Below are positions 1-10,543 of a DNA stretch of 64,000 nucleotides, in pieces. The notes beneath the pieces were generated by a model. The model was given only the letters and a program-made list of their open reading frames with translations, was not told where the DNA came from and searched no databases. The translations under genes were made by a program, and so were the position numbers. This DNA is from [Phialemoniopsis] sp. UDSM-2020 (lineage: Eukaryota > Ascomycota > Sordariomycetes > Thyridiales > Thyridiaceae): assembly GCA_018873225.1 (NCBI GenBank), contig JAEILZ010000001.1, forward strand, positions 930,001 to 994,000. Direction: 5' to 3'. The first letter of the stretch is position 1. Every line of letters starts with the position of its first letter.

Positions 1-710
1 AGGCATGTTAGCACGCGATCTTGAATATCGAACTTGGACATTCTGAATGCCCGGTACACTAACATTCAGGGCGGATTGTATTGCAATGAATCTTGTCTGG
101 ACCCCATCTGCTGGCCAGGCACTTTGTGAGATGTGCAACTCCCGCTGTCCTAGTGCAGTACCAGACTGAGCAAAATGGCATGTCAGCGGCCTCAGGGACG
201 TAATAGATGGACAGGATCCCTACCATGCTCCATGTCCGGCTGCAAGCCATGCACCGAGGCAGTGTTGATGATCCAGCCCCGATTACTCTGTGTGTGCGGT
301 TCTTGGGCTAGGAACTGGCGAACGGCATATCTGCTGCCGAGGTCGACGGATTTCAAGTTCATGGCCATCTTCACGTCAAATGCTGATGCATCTGCCTCGA
401 CAGCTAGGTTATAAGGTTCTAAGGGAACTTGTGCATTATTGACCATCACATCCAGCCGGCCAAAAAATGTCACTGCTGCTTCCACGAGTTGCTGTACGTC
501 CTCGGCCTGAGAGACATTCGCGCGGATGAAGTGCGCCCTTCCCACGCCCGACTCGTTGATGGCGTCTGCCGTCCTCAAGGGCTGTTCTGGTGGGGCATCA
601 TCTGTCAGGTCGCTGCAAACCACTTTCCAGCCCTGCTGACCGTAAGCTAGAGCAATAGCCCTACCGATCCCAGAGGAGGAGCCGGTCACTATGGCGACTT
701 TCATGGTCAT
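1..710 (-). CDS. Short-chain dehydrogenase/reductase (SDR), partial at left edge
   Basis: Classical SDR Rossmann protein (NAD(P)H oxidoreductase family). The start is Met at 710 or 704, just before the nucleotide-binding motif TGSSSGIG. Exon 1 runs 710-224. A GT-AG intron 223-166 (GTAGGG donor, GCTGAC branch, CTCAG acceptor) restores the SDR frame. Exon 2 is 165-64 and ends at a GTTAGT donor. The remaining bases to 1 look like intron with a GCTAAC branch, so the 3' end lies outside the window. Odd points: NNAG reads NNAQ, the active-site YxxxK reads Y-C-T-R-T (Lys replaced by Thr), and the downstream PG reads PE. The Ser of INTAS is kept. The substrate cannot be told; the altered catalytic residues may mean a pseudoenzyme. 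Confidence 0.8.
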
Positions 711-1282
711 TAAGGACTTGTGGAGGGGGGATGTAGCCCACAGTGGCTCAAGAAAGCCGCTTCTTCCCCACCTCAAACAATCGCTCAACCTGGCTTAGCT
801 TTCGGCAGATTCGGTTGTGGCAGAACCGACAGTCTTGGCGCTCTGTGAGTGATTCAGGTCATGAGAGGCATGCGGGCCTGTCGATGATGCAAAGTGCTCA
901 TGACCCTCTTGTACCCAGGTACGGGCTCACTAGAGATACATTGAATCGCATTGCACTGAAATATTAACCGATCAACTTTGTGGATTATTCATTCTGCTTG
1001 GTCCTCGATCTTGGTGCATTCCACTTTGCGAGGATCTGCGGCGCGCGACGTGCCTACCTCACTTGTGATTGACCTGTGATTCACGGCCAACTCAAAACAG
1101 CAAGCACCCCGGGACGTCACTTGCCCTTTTACTTCAATATCCTGAGGACTGATTTTAGGCTCCGAAGCCCCTCAGGTCCCTCTCTTCTCTACTCTTCTTT
1201 TCTCTCAGTCTTTCATCAGTCGCACCGATTCTTCTCTCTCTCAACACTTTGTCGCAAACGTCATTCTGCTAGCAAGTCGGTC
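711..1282. other. Intergenic, no gene seen
   Basis: This is the region between the divergent SDR and F-box-like genes. The last 130 bases are pyrimidine-rich with several TCTCT runs, as in a fungal core promoter or 5' leader. I see no supported coding frame. Confidence 0.4.
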
Positions 1283-2031
1283 ATGGTACTCACTAGGAGT
1301 AGGCGCCGCTTGCTAGAGGCTCAGGTTGGTTCTTCCATTCTCTCTTCAATTCCGGATCTCTCATTTCTGACTCCTCTATTCAGGCTGCATCCTTCCCATT
1401 CTTCGGACTGCCGCTGGAGCTGCGTTTCGAGGTCTACCGACACCTCATCGAGAGCATCCAGGATCGCGAATACCAAAAAGGGGGCGGAATGACTACCCTT
1501 TGCCCTCCGGCAATCGCTCGAGTCAACAACACGATCCGCAACGAGTTCTTGCCGGTGTATTACCAAAAGATTGTCAGACTCGAGCTCACCCTACACTACG
1601 ACCTGGATATTCGCAACGATGCGATCGCCCTACCCGTGGACAAGCATAAGAATCTGTAAAGGCTCTTTCCCTTAGGGCCGTTGCCAGGCTTCGAGTTCAT
1701 CCGCGAAATCGCCATCTATTACGGAGGTCCCTGTCAATACGATCAATTGAACTTCTTCCTTGATGTAACTCTTACCGAAGAAGAAGAGGAAGAGGACTTG
1801 TCCCGTAACATCCATCGCGGTGACAGGGTCGGAGATGCTATTCCAGACTGGAAAAGTTATGAGAACCTGCATACTGTGATTACCAAGTATTTGGGCCCGC
1901 AGGAAAACATTGACCAGATGAGAGAGTACAACGTACCTGTGGAGGAAATGATCTGGCTGATTTGGCGTGTTGCAGAGTACTGCCCGCGTGCGGCCAAGAA
2001 TCTGTTCATCATTTGGGACTTCGGTCGTTAG
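1283..2031 (+). pseudogene. F-box-like hypothetical protein interrupted by one in-frame stop
   Basis: Exon 1 (1283-1324) joins exon 2 (1384-2031) across a 59-nt intron with CTGAC branch and TTCAG acceptor. The N-terminus has FGLPLELRFEVYRHL, then PPAIARVNNTIRNEFLPVYY. That is the layout of the lineage-expanded fungal F-box-like proteins (LPxELR, then a 'former residents' segment). A TAA at 1657-1659 interrupts the frame, yet the same frame continues uninterrupted for 124 more codons with good protein character, including an acidic EEEEEED run, to a TAG at 2029-2031. A CAA-to-TAA change would explain the break. The candidate 20-nt intron at the TAA is too short. The gene is either a recent pseudogene, a truncated allele or a sequence error. 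Its function is unknown. Confidence 0.6.
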
Positions 2032-2372
2032 GATGGATGTACACCTAAGGGGAGGTTGTCATATCATGTCACAAAGGTATCGGCATTGCATATAGTGGAC
2101 TGGAATTGGCAGGGAACGATTTCAATGTCTACAGAGGTTAGAGTAGCCCTGACAAAGTTTGCCGGGGAAGCAACATCACTCGTCGTATGCTAGGGGAGGG
2201 CAATCATAGCAAGAGTACTTCCACTCTACGTACTCTTCGCAAATATTTGTAATGTATTCAAGAAATGCGGGCTAAACAAATGGATCATCAACCTTTCGTG
2301 CTATGTGGCACCCATACTCCATCGCCAAATCTGCAGGCGAAACCCCAAGTGCATTGTTCGAACAACATGCAT
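2032..2372. other. Intergenic between convergent genes
   Basis: This is the shared 3' region of the F-box-like gene and the beta-helix gene. No coding frame or RNA gene is evident. Confidence 0.4.
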
Positions 2373-3440
2373 CTAGCAGATATTCTTCTTAGCATTACCG
2401 GTGATACCCCAGAAGATGTTCTCGGCGCAAGGCGACTCGCGGACCGAGTTGTTGTTGACCTCGACCTCGAAGAAGATGCCGCTGGTGTTGGGGAACTCGC
2501 TGCGTGCCGCAACGCGGACCTCTCCGCCGCCGTTGATGACACCGTCCCGGATGGCGAGGTTGTAGCAGTTCTCAATGAGCACGGCGTTGTTACCGTTGTT
2601 GGCGAGGTCGATGTATTTGATCTCGGCCGCTCCAGACATAGACACGCAAAAGATACCACGGCCGCCACCGCGCGAGACGACCTTGTCGACCCACACGTTG
2701 GTCTTGGTGTACTGGCCGTCGGCGAGCTGCCCGTTGTTGTTGGCGAAGCGCAGCGTCGCGTAGCCCGTGCCGGTTGCGACGTTGTTGCCCTCGACGTAGC
2801 CGACCCACGCGTTGATGGTCTTTTGCAGCAGCAGGCCGCACTCGCCGACGTCGCGCGCGATGACCTTGTCGATGTTGAGCCCGTCAATGTTCCACGTCTC
2901 GACGGCGTGGCTGCCGGCGCCCGTGACCGTGACGGTGCCCATCTTGACGTTGTAGTTCTGGGCCAGGTCGCGGTCGAACCGGATGCCCAGGCCGCCGCTG
3001 AGGTTCATCGTGATCTCGCCGAGCTTCAGGTTGCGCGTGCCGGAGAAGCGCAGGCCAAAGTACGGGTTGCCCGTCATCTTGAGGTACGGGATGCTGACGT
3101 CGTTCTGGTTGGTCACCTCGATGGCGCCGCGGCCGGACTTGTTGCCGGCGTTGAGGGTGCCGCAGACCTCGAACGTCTTGCCGCTCGTCACGGTGATGGT
3201 GCTGGCGCCGATGCTGCCGGAGGCCTTGACGACGACGCGCTGGCCACTGCCGATGCGGTCGAGGGCCGTCTGGATGGCGAGGCGGTAGTCGGAGCCGCTG
3301 TAGACGCTGGCGCCGTTGACGGTGGCCGTGAAAGTGCCGGAGCCCGTGACGACGCCCTGTGGGGAGCCGTCACCGCAGGCAGCGTTGACAGCGCCGACAC
3401 AGGCGAGCGCCGTCGTGATGATGGAGGAGAGGCGAAGCAT
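2373..3440 (-). CDS. Secreted right-handed parallel beta-helix protein (pectin-lyase-like fold)
   Basis: Single-exon 355-residue protein. Residues 1-20 form a signal peptide (hydrophobic core, cleavage near VNA-ACGDG), so it is probably extracellular. The body is a run of short beta-strand turns with regular Gly/Asn/Ile/Val spacing, for example 'IEVTNQNDVSIPYL', 'LRFSGTRNLKLGEITM' and 'AVLIENCYNLAIRDGVING'. This is the pattern of parallel beta-helix repeats in polysaccharide lyases and related proteins. Cysteines at both ends (ACGD..., ...KKNIC) could form disulfides. I cannot identify lyase or hydrolase catalytic residues with confidence, so the carbohydrate substrate is open. A TATA-like element lies about 95 bases upstream. 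The long plus-strand frame 2265-3455 is an antisense shadow. Confidence 0.85.
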   Translation of the reverse strand: MLRLSSIITTALACVGAVNAACGDGSPQGVVTGSGTFTATVNGASVYSGSDYRLAIQTALDRIGSGQRVVVKASGSIGASTITVTSGKTFEVCGTLNAGNKSGRGAIEVTNQNDVSIPYLKMTGNPYFGLRFSGTRNLKLGEITMNLSGGLGIRFDRDLAQNYNVKMGTVTVTGAGSHAVETWNIDGLNIDKVIARDVGECGLLLQKTINAWVGYVEGNNVATGTGYATLRFANNNGQLADGQYTKTNVWVDKVVSRGGGRGIFCVSMSGAAEIKYIDLANNGNNAVLIENCYNLAIRDGVINGGGEVRVAARSEFPNTSGIFFEVEVNNNSVRESPCAENIFWGITGNAKKNIC

Positions 3441-5081
3441 TTTGATCTAATGTGAACCTAGATGTGAGTTCCAGGGGCGTTGTTCGGGGTGAGAGGTCTA
3501 CATCTCCTCCACGGCGGTGCGAGACCTTGTTTATAGACGTTAGTGAGACGACCGCAAATTCTAAACATCGCCAAGAAAACCCGTCGAACATCAATGGAAG
3601 GCCCATCTCCGCTATCCATTCCAGTATAGCTACCGCTACATATAGGGACTTGGCACATACAGCCAATTCGACGGAGAGGTATTTCTCCGCGGCCGGTGGG
3701 AATGGAAGTAACCCATCTCCTGCAGCAGCATTTGACAGGCTTTCCACCTATGGATTGATATCAAATGAGTCAGCTTTACCTACAGTAGACAAACCCTAGA
3801 TCCTTGGCTCTTATACTCAAGCAAGCCTTAATCCGGATTCTGATGTCGTTCGAGCAAATCATCGTTATCATTGTCCTAAAGAGCCCGCCAGGAGTTGATG
3901 GGAACGGAACCTCGCCACCGAATAAGAAGGCTTGGCTGCTCTAACATATCCCTGTCAACTTTCTTGGCGCACAAGTTCCCAAGTCCAGGACCTCGCTTGA
4001 GCCTCTCTTGGACGTATTTGATCAAGAAACTGCGATCTGCCTAGCGTGTGGAACAGACTCAAACATGCAGGCTTCACACCAGTAAAGGGAAAGGACGCAA
4101 TGATATGAGCTTTTGATACTCTTTTCTCGTTCTTTTCAGCGGATGTAGTCTGGTATATTTGCCGACGATGGATCTCGCAGTGGCTCCCCCACTTCATCCG
4201 TCTTGGCATGAATGGGGAAGGTCGCCCAGACTTCGTAAAAGGGAATGTGCCCGGGGACTCGGAGCCGAGCGACAATAGTGTAAACCCGCAGAATCCAAGT
4301 ATATCAGGTGGAACCTCTTGGCTCATCATAGAAGGAGCAAATCGTTTCACCTGGTCACGTTCGGTCGTCACGCCTAGATGAATGAACACTCGAAAGTATC
4401 ATCACAAGATGCTGCCATTACACACCTTTCGTAGTGCAAGCTTCACAAAATCCCCGCGACGGCCCAAAGACTTTGGTCAAAGGTCACGTTCCCAATAAGT
4501 CCGCTCATCCCTTGCTTTGAAGCTATGATCGATCGCCAGCCAGCAAGCACAAGTCAAACCAGGCCCGACAGATGAGTCCTACTCCTTCATGCGGGGATGA
4601 CGACGGCTTTGCCCTCACCTCGATGGGATGAGTTTATGGTTACTCACCTTAGCAAGTACATGCTTGCATGGATGATGACCGCGCAGCATATGGAATTCAG
4701 CAAAGCTACCAGACGACGCTCGAATGCATGCAACACATATCGACTCAACTTCAGAACCAAGTCCCAGGTACCGGTAGTGCTTGCGCTTCCGATTTTCAAC
4801 CCAGACTTGTCAAGAAGGCTCTTAGGAAGGAAGGAACGGCGCCAGGACGCCCCGCCCGGGAAGTCGGACAGATTGCACCTGACAGCCGAAGCAAGCATCG
4901 TTACATACTTTATGCAGGCTTCTTTAGATCTGCAACACTTCAACATCCTCGCGACATGGATGGACATCGAAGTACCAAAGAGCATTGCCATTAACGCTGT
5001 ATCAAAGCGAATCTCGCTGAGGTATGCCCCAGCCTCGAGATGTATGTATAAACTCCTCCCCTCTACCCTTGCCAATATGTA
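3441..5081. other. Intergenic, 1.6 kb, no gene supported
   Basis: Apart from the TATA-like element near 3530, I see no splice-consistent or family-like coding sequence. The plus-strand frame 4597-5490 is long but has no recognisable motif, and its second half lies antisense to the small membrane protein. Confidence 0.4.
3530..3535 (-). promoter_or_regulatory. TATA-like box of the beta-helix gene
   Basis: TATAAA on the minus strand, about 90-95 bases upstream of the ATG at 3440. This is an ordinary position for a fungal TATA element. Inference from sequence and spacing only. Confidence 0.35.
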
Positions 5082-5429
5082 TCATGCCCTCGCCGTCTCC
5101 TGCGGCGCATCCCCAGGTGTCCCCCTCTCGAAACCAAAGTACACGGGCGCGGGCCCCTCGACCTCGCGGCCCTCGGCCAGCGCCTTGTTCCGCGCGTCGA
5201 TGGCCTCGAGGTACTCGCGCGCCCTCTGCCCCGCGATCTGCCTTCTTTCTTTCTGCGTGAGCCCGTCGCCGTCGTTCTCGGAGCCGCCAAACTGCATGTT
5301 GATCTCCTCTGACTCCATGTTGCTGCCCTTGTTCCACGTGCGCGGGAACCACCACCAGATGAAGGCGAGCATGGCCGCGCAGATGGAGCCAAGCACGGCG
5401 CAGGGGACGACGATGGCTAGGTTGGCCAT
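5082..5429 (-). CDS. Small single-pass membrane protein, hypothetical
   Basis: 115 residues if translation starts at MANLAIVVP. An in-frame Met 11 codons upstream (5462) would add a Lys/Arg-rich stretch. One strong transmembrane helix lies at about residues 5-28, ending in WWWFP. A hydrophilic tail with a charged helix (KERRQIAGQRAREYL) and a Gly/Pro-rich end follows. The layout suggests a type I or tail-exposed membrane adaptor. I do not recognise a named family. GC-rich codon use matches real genes nearby, unlike the flanking frames. Confidence 0.6.
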   Translation of the reverse strand: MANLAIVVPCAVLGSICAAMLAFIWWWFPRTWNKGSNMESEEINMQFGGSENDGDGLTQKERRQIAGQRAREYLEAIDARNKALAEGREVEGPAPVYFGFERGTPGDAPQETARA

Positions 5430-6896
5430 CTTTTTCTTTTGTGGCCTTGAACCGGTCCTCAAGATACTGAGTAATGTGAATATGGGTTGACGGTAGGTTG
5501 GCTTTGACGAGACCGTTGGAAGGAACCGCGCAACCTTGGGACAGACAAGCTTTTTAGGGTGGGGGCTTGGCTGGTAGTGCGCACGCTGATCGATCCTGGG
5601 GCGGACGCGCCACGCGAGATTCTGTGGGGGATTGAGGATTCGCTGTCGTGACTAGCAATCTTTTGTCGGGGAATGCCAAGCAATGAAGGGATCCTTTTAT
5701 GGGCGGTAGCAGGTCTGATATAATCCAGGCACAAGAAGAGGCTCTTCTATCTGTTCTGTCGGATATTTTCCAAAGCGGTGTCTCGCAAACAAAGACGGCC
5801 GCGTCGCCCCCCAATTGCGAGGCACGAGAAAAGGCCCGATGACCTGGTAAAGCGAGTGGCGTTTGACTCGCCGTTAGTGGCCATGGACATGCAAAGGGCC
5901 GACTGGGGCCCCGCATAAGCATGGACGAATGCCTCCCGACTGCCCAGGCGCACCCCGGTTAAGGTCTAGTGGGAGCGGCCCGGGTGAACATCCATGATCT
6001 CACCACTCACAGACTGGCTCTTCAACGGCACTGGGTCTTACAAAAGGACGGGACTGTGAATATCGCCGGCCGGAAGACTAAGTTTCGGCCCCGCGATACA
6101 TCACAAACATTGCCATTTAGAGAAAGATGGTGCCGCTGCTCTACGACACTTTCTTTTCCCAATCAGTCCCATGATGCTGCTCCGGAAAATGATACAGTCT
6201 CGTCACAGGCCGAGGCGGTCTTCTACGGGCAATACCTCGGGGAGTAGCCAGTCGGTAACGTTGCCCAGTAGATGGGGCTACACGGACGCCGAGAGTGGAC
6301 ATGATGTAAAGTTGAGTTGATTGCCTCCATGTGGTCAAGAACAGCATAAGATTGCATGGCCGGCTACCAGCCATGTATGCAGCATGCAGACAAGTCAACA
6401 GGACCCTGGCCAGGTCACCCAGGCCGGGTCAATCTTACAAGCAAGACACGACTTATTCATAAGCATTTATGATGACCTGCTCGATTGAGCAAGAGCAATT
6501 CTGCAAATGTTGCTCGGGTAAAAGTCGTTCATGTGTTCCGGGACCTCCCTGGCCACTGGGTCACATGTCCCGTTTCTCGTACAGACTTCTTGCACGCAAG
6601 GGCTCACTTGGAAGCGAAACCCTAGGTGCCTGGACACGCCCTCGGAACGTAACCACAACTTTGTCTCAATCTTCTTTTACTAGACTCGAGTCGTAGCGAA
6701 ACAATGTCCCTCTCATTGGACAGATGCATATCCAGCTGTAAACGCTCTCCCCCTCACTCCCTTTCAATCTTCTTCACAACAAATCAAGTACTCAATCCTC
6801 GGCAGAGATAAGGATTCTCATCACTGTAGATAGTCTGCGATAGTCACACCCTTTCGATACACAGAAGTACGGCAATTCGGAACCATGATAGTCGAT
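5430..6896. other. Intergenic, 1.5 kb, no gene supported
   Basis: Only short frames without motifs or convincing splice sites. No tRNA or repeat array was seen. Confidence 0.4.
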
Positions 6897-7323
6897 TCAG
6901 CATCCAATCCCTAGCAGCCCATTCCGCAGCAACGACACAGCAAGACAAAGCACGGCCAAGGACAGCGGCCTTTTAAGAGAAGATCCCATTCCAACCCGGG
7001 TTCCTTGAATCTGCTCAACTTCCAGACCTTCCAGACCTTCCTGCACATCGAGGCAGCTAGACATATGGTGGTGGAAAATCGCCTGTTCGGAGCCCTGTTC
7101 AAAATGCCGCTGTGGGATTTCGCACCACAAGTAGCATCCGCCAGCCAACTGAACAGAATTGGGCGCACAACAATTCTTCATTCCTGCTATGGTATCGTTT
7201 GCATATGTGATTCCGGCGGGCGTGGCAAAGATATCGCCCTTTGGCGGGAAGAAAGTCGCATCCTCGAGGGAAGGGCATATCAGAGCCTGGAGGAGGGCAG
7301 TTTAGACTGACGGAGATATCCAT
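6897..7323 (-). pseudogene. Small Cys-rich protein, 5' end unresolved or frame-broken
   Basis: The downstream frame has strong protein character: DIFATPAGITYANDTI, then M-KNCCAPNSVQLAGGCYLWCEIPQ, a later 'MSSCLD', and a C-terminal hydrophobic tail near LSLAVLCLAVSLL. CC-x(10)-GCYxWCE with a later Cys and a hydrophobic tail matches my memory of a family of small fungal surface or secreted proteins. No ATG precedes this frame except the one at 7181 (MKNCC). The ATG at 7323 (MDISV), correctly placed behind a TATA-like element at 7433-7440, reads a different frame. No intron of normal length joins them. The locus is therefore either frameshifted or has an upstream exon I cannot place. Confidence 0.4.
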
Positions 7324-7733
7324 GATGGGATTGAAAATGGGGTCGTCGATATAAGAAAGTCTTTGTTGATGATGAAGATGGGAATTCTGAAAAAGATGAA
7401 GGGGGAGGAATGGCTGCGAGACCAAGGCAAGACCTTTTATGCACGGAGATGCTGGCAAGTGTCGTCGAGACCTGCAGAGTGGTTTTGAGCACAAAACATC
7501 TCGGTGACGGACGTCCAGATCAAAGCAAGCGGCGGGTCTGAGTTTGAGCAACTTTGGTCGAGCGCAAGAAGTCCGGGTTGCGCCCACCGCCAACATTGAA
7601 GTTCAACTCAACTCCAAACGCCACTGTGGTCCCGTCTTTTCGTATTCTATCGACATCCTCACATCAGTGCTGCCGTTCACTCATCGACCTACACTTCCTA
7701 ATCCGGAAAGGCAAGGAAAGATGAACCACATCA
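7324..7733. other. Intergenic; promoter of the Cys-rich gene
   Basis: Contains the TATA-like element above. No further gene is supported. Confidence 0.35.
7433..7440 (-). promoter_or_regulatory. TATA-like box (ATAAAAGG)
   Basis: ATAAAAGG on the minus strand, about 110 bases upstream of the ATG at 7323. The leader between them is pyrimidine-rich. This supports a transcribed gene at 6897-7323. Confidence 0.35.
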
Positions 7734-8276
7734 TCACCACGAACTCATCTCCTCGAGCAGGTCCAGCACATCGGCCTCCTCCCGGGTAACCTCGGCCAGC
7801 GCCGCCGCCGCAAAAATCAACACCGGGTACGCGTCGAGGCGCTCCGGCAGCAGCGCATTACCGTGCGCCGCGCGGTGCACCAGCTGTCTCACGCGCAGGA
7901 ACCAGTAGAAGGGGTCCGGCGTGCCATCCAGGCACAGGTCGCCCTTGCGCAGGGGCTGCCAGAAGCTGTGCGGGAAGCCGTGTTCCACGCAGCTACTACG
8001 GGAGTCGAACCATTTGTGCTCGTCTTTCATCGCCTGCTCTGACCGGTAGTAGGTGCCGGTCGCCTCGTCGTACTCGACGCCCGTGCTGGCGCGTAGCCAG
8101 GCGTGGAAGTCCCACTCCTTCATGCCGACTGGAGTGCGCTGTGCTGCGCTGGGGCAGGGGATAGTGGCGAGGGCCAGCATGAGCTCTATGTTGAATGGCT
8201 GGTTAGTGGTGGTGTTCGTGGCGCCAGGGTTGGTGGTGGTGGGTGCCGTGGGCGTGGCTGTTGGTTGCTGTGACAT
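7734..8276 (-). CDS. Hypothetical protein, 180 residues
   Basis: Single-exon frame. A low-complexity Thr/Pro/Asn N-terminus (residues 1-27) precedes a compact, tryptophan-rich region (MKEWDFHAWLRASTGVEYDE, then SFWQPLRKGD, then PFYWFLRVRQLVH) and a helical C-terminus ending in DVLDLLEEMSSW. There is no signal peptide or membrane segment. Composition and GC-rich third positions argue for a real gene. I do not recognise the family and give no function. Confidence 0.55.
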   Translation of the reverse strand: MSQQPTATPTAPTTTNPGATNTTTNQPFNIELMLALATIPCPSAAQRTPVGMKEWDFHAWLRASTGVEYDEATGTYYRSEQAMKDEHKWFDSRSSCVEHGFPHSFWQPLRKGDLCLDGTPDPFYWFLRVRQLVHRAAHGNALLPERLDAYPVLIFAAAALAEVTREEADVLDLLEEMSSW

Positions 8277-9262
8277 GTTTTCTTATCTCGTCGCCTTGCT
8301 GAAAATACTCAGATCCTTGGATTTATCGCATCCTCTTGTTTTATGTTGCGTTGATTGTTTTGGGGTTTGTCGGTCAGGATGGCGGTTATTTTGATGGTTT
8401 TCTCGTCTAGATCCGTGTTACAAAACGGGGGAGAAGAGGTCAGAGGGATTGTCAAAGTGCGAGAGCAGAGGAAGTCTGCGACAGAGACAGGAGAGAGACG
8501 ATTGTATTTTATGGACGAGAAGGGAAAACTTTCTCCTGGTCGTTGAATCACGTCACGGGATGTTTGCTCATGGTATACCTATTGAGTCAGGAGGATCCAT
8601 GGCTCGTGAGAGAGGCAGTGCCTCTGACTATAGCAGGCACTCATTTCCACCTCCGATACTCAACCAATACCAGCTTAAGACCGGCCGACACGAAGCAGTA
8701 TTACCTTTCTATTAACTTCTGAGTCAAAACTCCATGATTGGTCATTGTCACCCGAGTGATCATCCTCAACATCAGCTACACAAGGTTGTCGTGACTTCAT
8801 CGCCTCGACCAATCCGAAGCGAACTCATCCGTGTCGATAAACTGTTAGCAGTGCAGAGCACATGGCGACTAGGCTGTTGAGACTTGAAGGGAGGATATAT
8901 GGATCGAGTTGGCAGTAGTACCACGGCTAGTTGCAGAGTCAATAGCCTCAATGAAGAAGGTTTGGAGGTAACATGGTTCAGACGTGGGACTTTAGGAGCA
9001 ACTTTCATGAAAGTTCTTTGAGACCTTGGAAAGGCCCTAGGCAATGGTATAAGCTTAAAATTAAGCATAAGAGATGCTGTCCATGGAGAGAAAATATCTC
9101 GAGACTGTGCAAGTAATGATTTATGCTTTCTTTTGTTATGATGTTCTAGTCTGCTCGATTGACCAAGCCCCAACCACTTGTTTTCATCGGCAATCCGATT
9201 GCTTCGATCTCGTCTATCCGTGATGAACCCCATACGCCACATGCGCAAAAGACACCCAATCC
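8277..9262. other. Intergenic, about 1 kb, no gene supported
   Basis: The minus-strand frame 8772-9248 is Arg/Ser-rich with no motif and AT-richer than real genes here. I treat it as chance. Confidence 0.4.
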
Positions 9263-10543
9263 TTACGCGCCAAACTCCTTCTCGTAGTCAGTCATGCAGA
9301 ACCGGTACTGCACGTCGCTCTTCTCAAGCCGCTGCACCGCCTTGGACAAGTTCTCCGCCGAGATAGGGATCTCCTCGACCCAGCTCTTGATGCCCTTGTC
9401 CGCGGCGAGCTTCAACATCTCGAGCGTCTCGCGCCGCGAGCCCAGGTGGCTCGACCCGATGAAGCACCCGTTGGACAGGAAGCTCTGGTTGCGCACCTTG
9501 AGGCCGTCGCCCTCGGGCAGACCCACACTAACCCAGCGCCCGTGCACGTCGAGCATCGAGAGGTACGCGTCAAAGTCGAAGCCGTCGAAGCTGCTCGCCG
9601 TGTTAAGGATCATGTCGAACGACATCTTGTGCGGCGCGGCCCAGTCCTTGTCCTGCGTCGCGATGAAGCCGTCGGCGCCCATCTTGCGGCAGTCGGCCTC
9701 CTTGGCGTGCGAGCGCGAGATGGCCCAGACCTCGGCGCCGAGGGCTTTGGCGAAGAGCAGGCCGAAGTGGCCGATGCCGCCCATGCCCACGATGCCGACC
9801 TTCTTGCCGGGCCCGCAGCCGTTGCGCACAAGCGGCGAGTAGGCTGTGATGCCGGCGCAGAGCATGGGGGCGGCGAGGGCGCTATCGAGGCCGTCGGGAA
9901 TGGGGAAGACCCTGTTATGGTGTAAGAGAGATGGTGACGAAGAACAAGGGTGGACAGCACACAGCGGAGGATCAGACTGGTGAGTGTTGCGGGGAGGGGA
10001 GGACATACCAGTGCTGGTGGGTGCGCACGTGGGAGGAGTAGCCGCCCTGAGAGACGATGCCCGAGTCGGGCCAGACGGAGCCAAAGGTGTCGAGTTGCTG
10101 CGTGCAGTAGGTCTCGTTGTCGTTCTTGCACTGCTTGCACTCGAGGCAGGCGTAGGATTGGGCACCGACGCCGACGCGCTCGCCCTCCTTGATGTAGGTG
10201 ACCTTGGGGCCGACACGAATGGCCTTGCCTACGATTTCTGCATGGACGACGAAACCCTAATCAGCGATGTGTTCTTCAAATAGCCTATGAAAGCCCCAAA
10301 ACACTTCAGAGCAGGTTGCGCGATGAGTAGAAGCTTACCGTGACCGACGGTGAGGGGAAAATGCTGCTCGCCCCAGCCGCCGCTAATGGTGTGGACATCG
10401 CTGGCGCAGACACCGCAGCACTCGATCTTGATGTCGACATCATAGTCGCCGAAGGGCTTGGGGTCGAACTGGTTCTTGTGGAACTCCGTCCAGGTCTCAG
10501 GACCGTTGACCTGGAAGCCGGTGAACTTGTCCGGGTAGGCCAT
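9263..10543 (-). CDS. Zinc-dependent alcohol dehydrogenase, cinnamyl-ADH/ADH6 type (NADP)
   Basis: Exons 10543-10339, 10237-10009 and 9911-9263 give 360 residues; both introns are GT-AG. The medium-chain dehydrogenase layout is clear. Catalytic-zinc ligands lie in GVCASDVH (Cys46, His51) and GHE (His68-Glu69). The structural-zinc cluster is C-x2-C-x2-C-x7-C at Cys99-113. The nucleotide-binding loop is GMGGIGHFG. Family members reduce aliphatic and aromatic aldehydes, including cinnamaldehydes, to alcohols in the cytosol. It stands alone between intergenic stretches. The nearby aromatic-ester genes (from 18.6 kb) make an aromatic aldehyde a tempting substrate, but that is only inference. Confidence 0.92.

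Noticed and set aside
1656..1675. 20-nt intron to bypass the TAA in the F-box-like gene
   Set aside because: Far below the minimum length of fungal spliceosomal introns and without a branch site. The frame continues in the same phase, so a nonsense change is simpler.
2265..3455. 396-codon plus-strand frame over the beta-helix gene
   Set aside because: Asp/Val/Ala-biased antisense shadow with no motif. The minus-strand product has a signal peptide and beta-helix pattern.
4597..5490. 297-codon plus-strand frame
   Set aside because: No motif, low-quality composition, and antisense to the small membrane protein at its 3' half.
8772..9248. 158-codon minus-strand frame
   Set aside because: No recognisable domain and no support from codon character or neighbouring signals.
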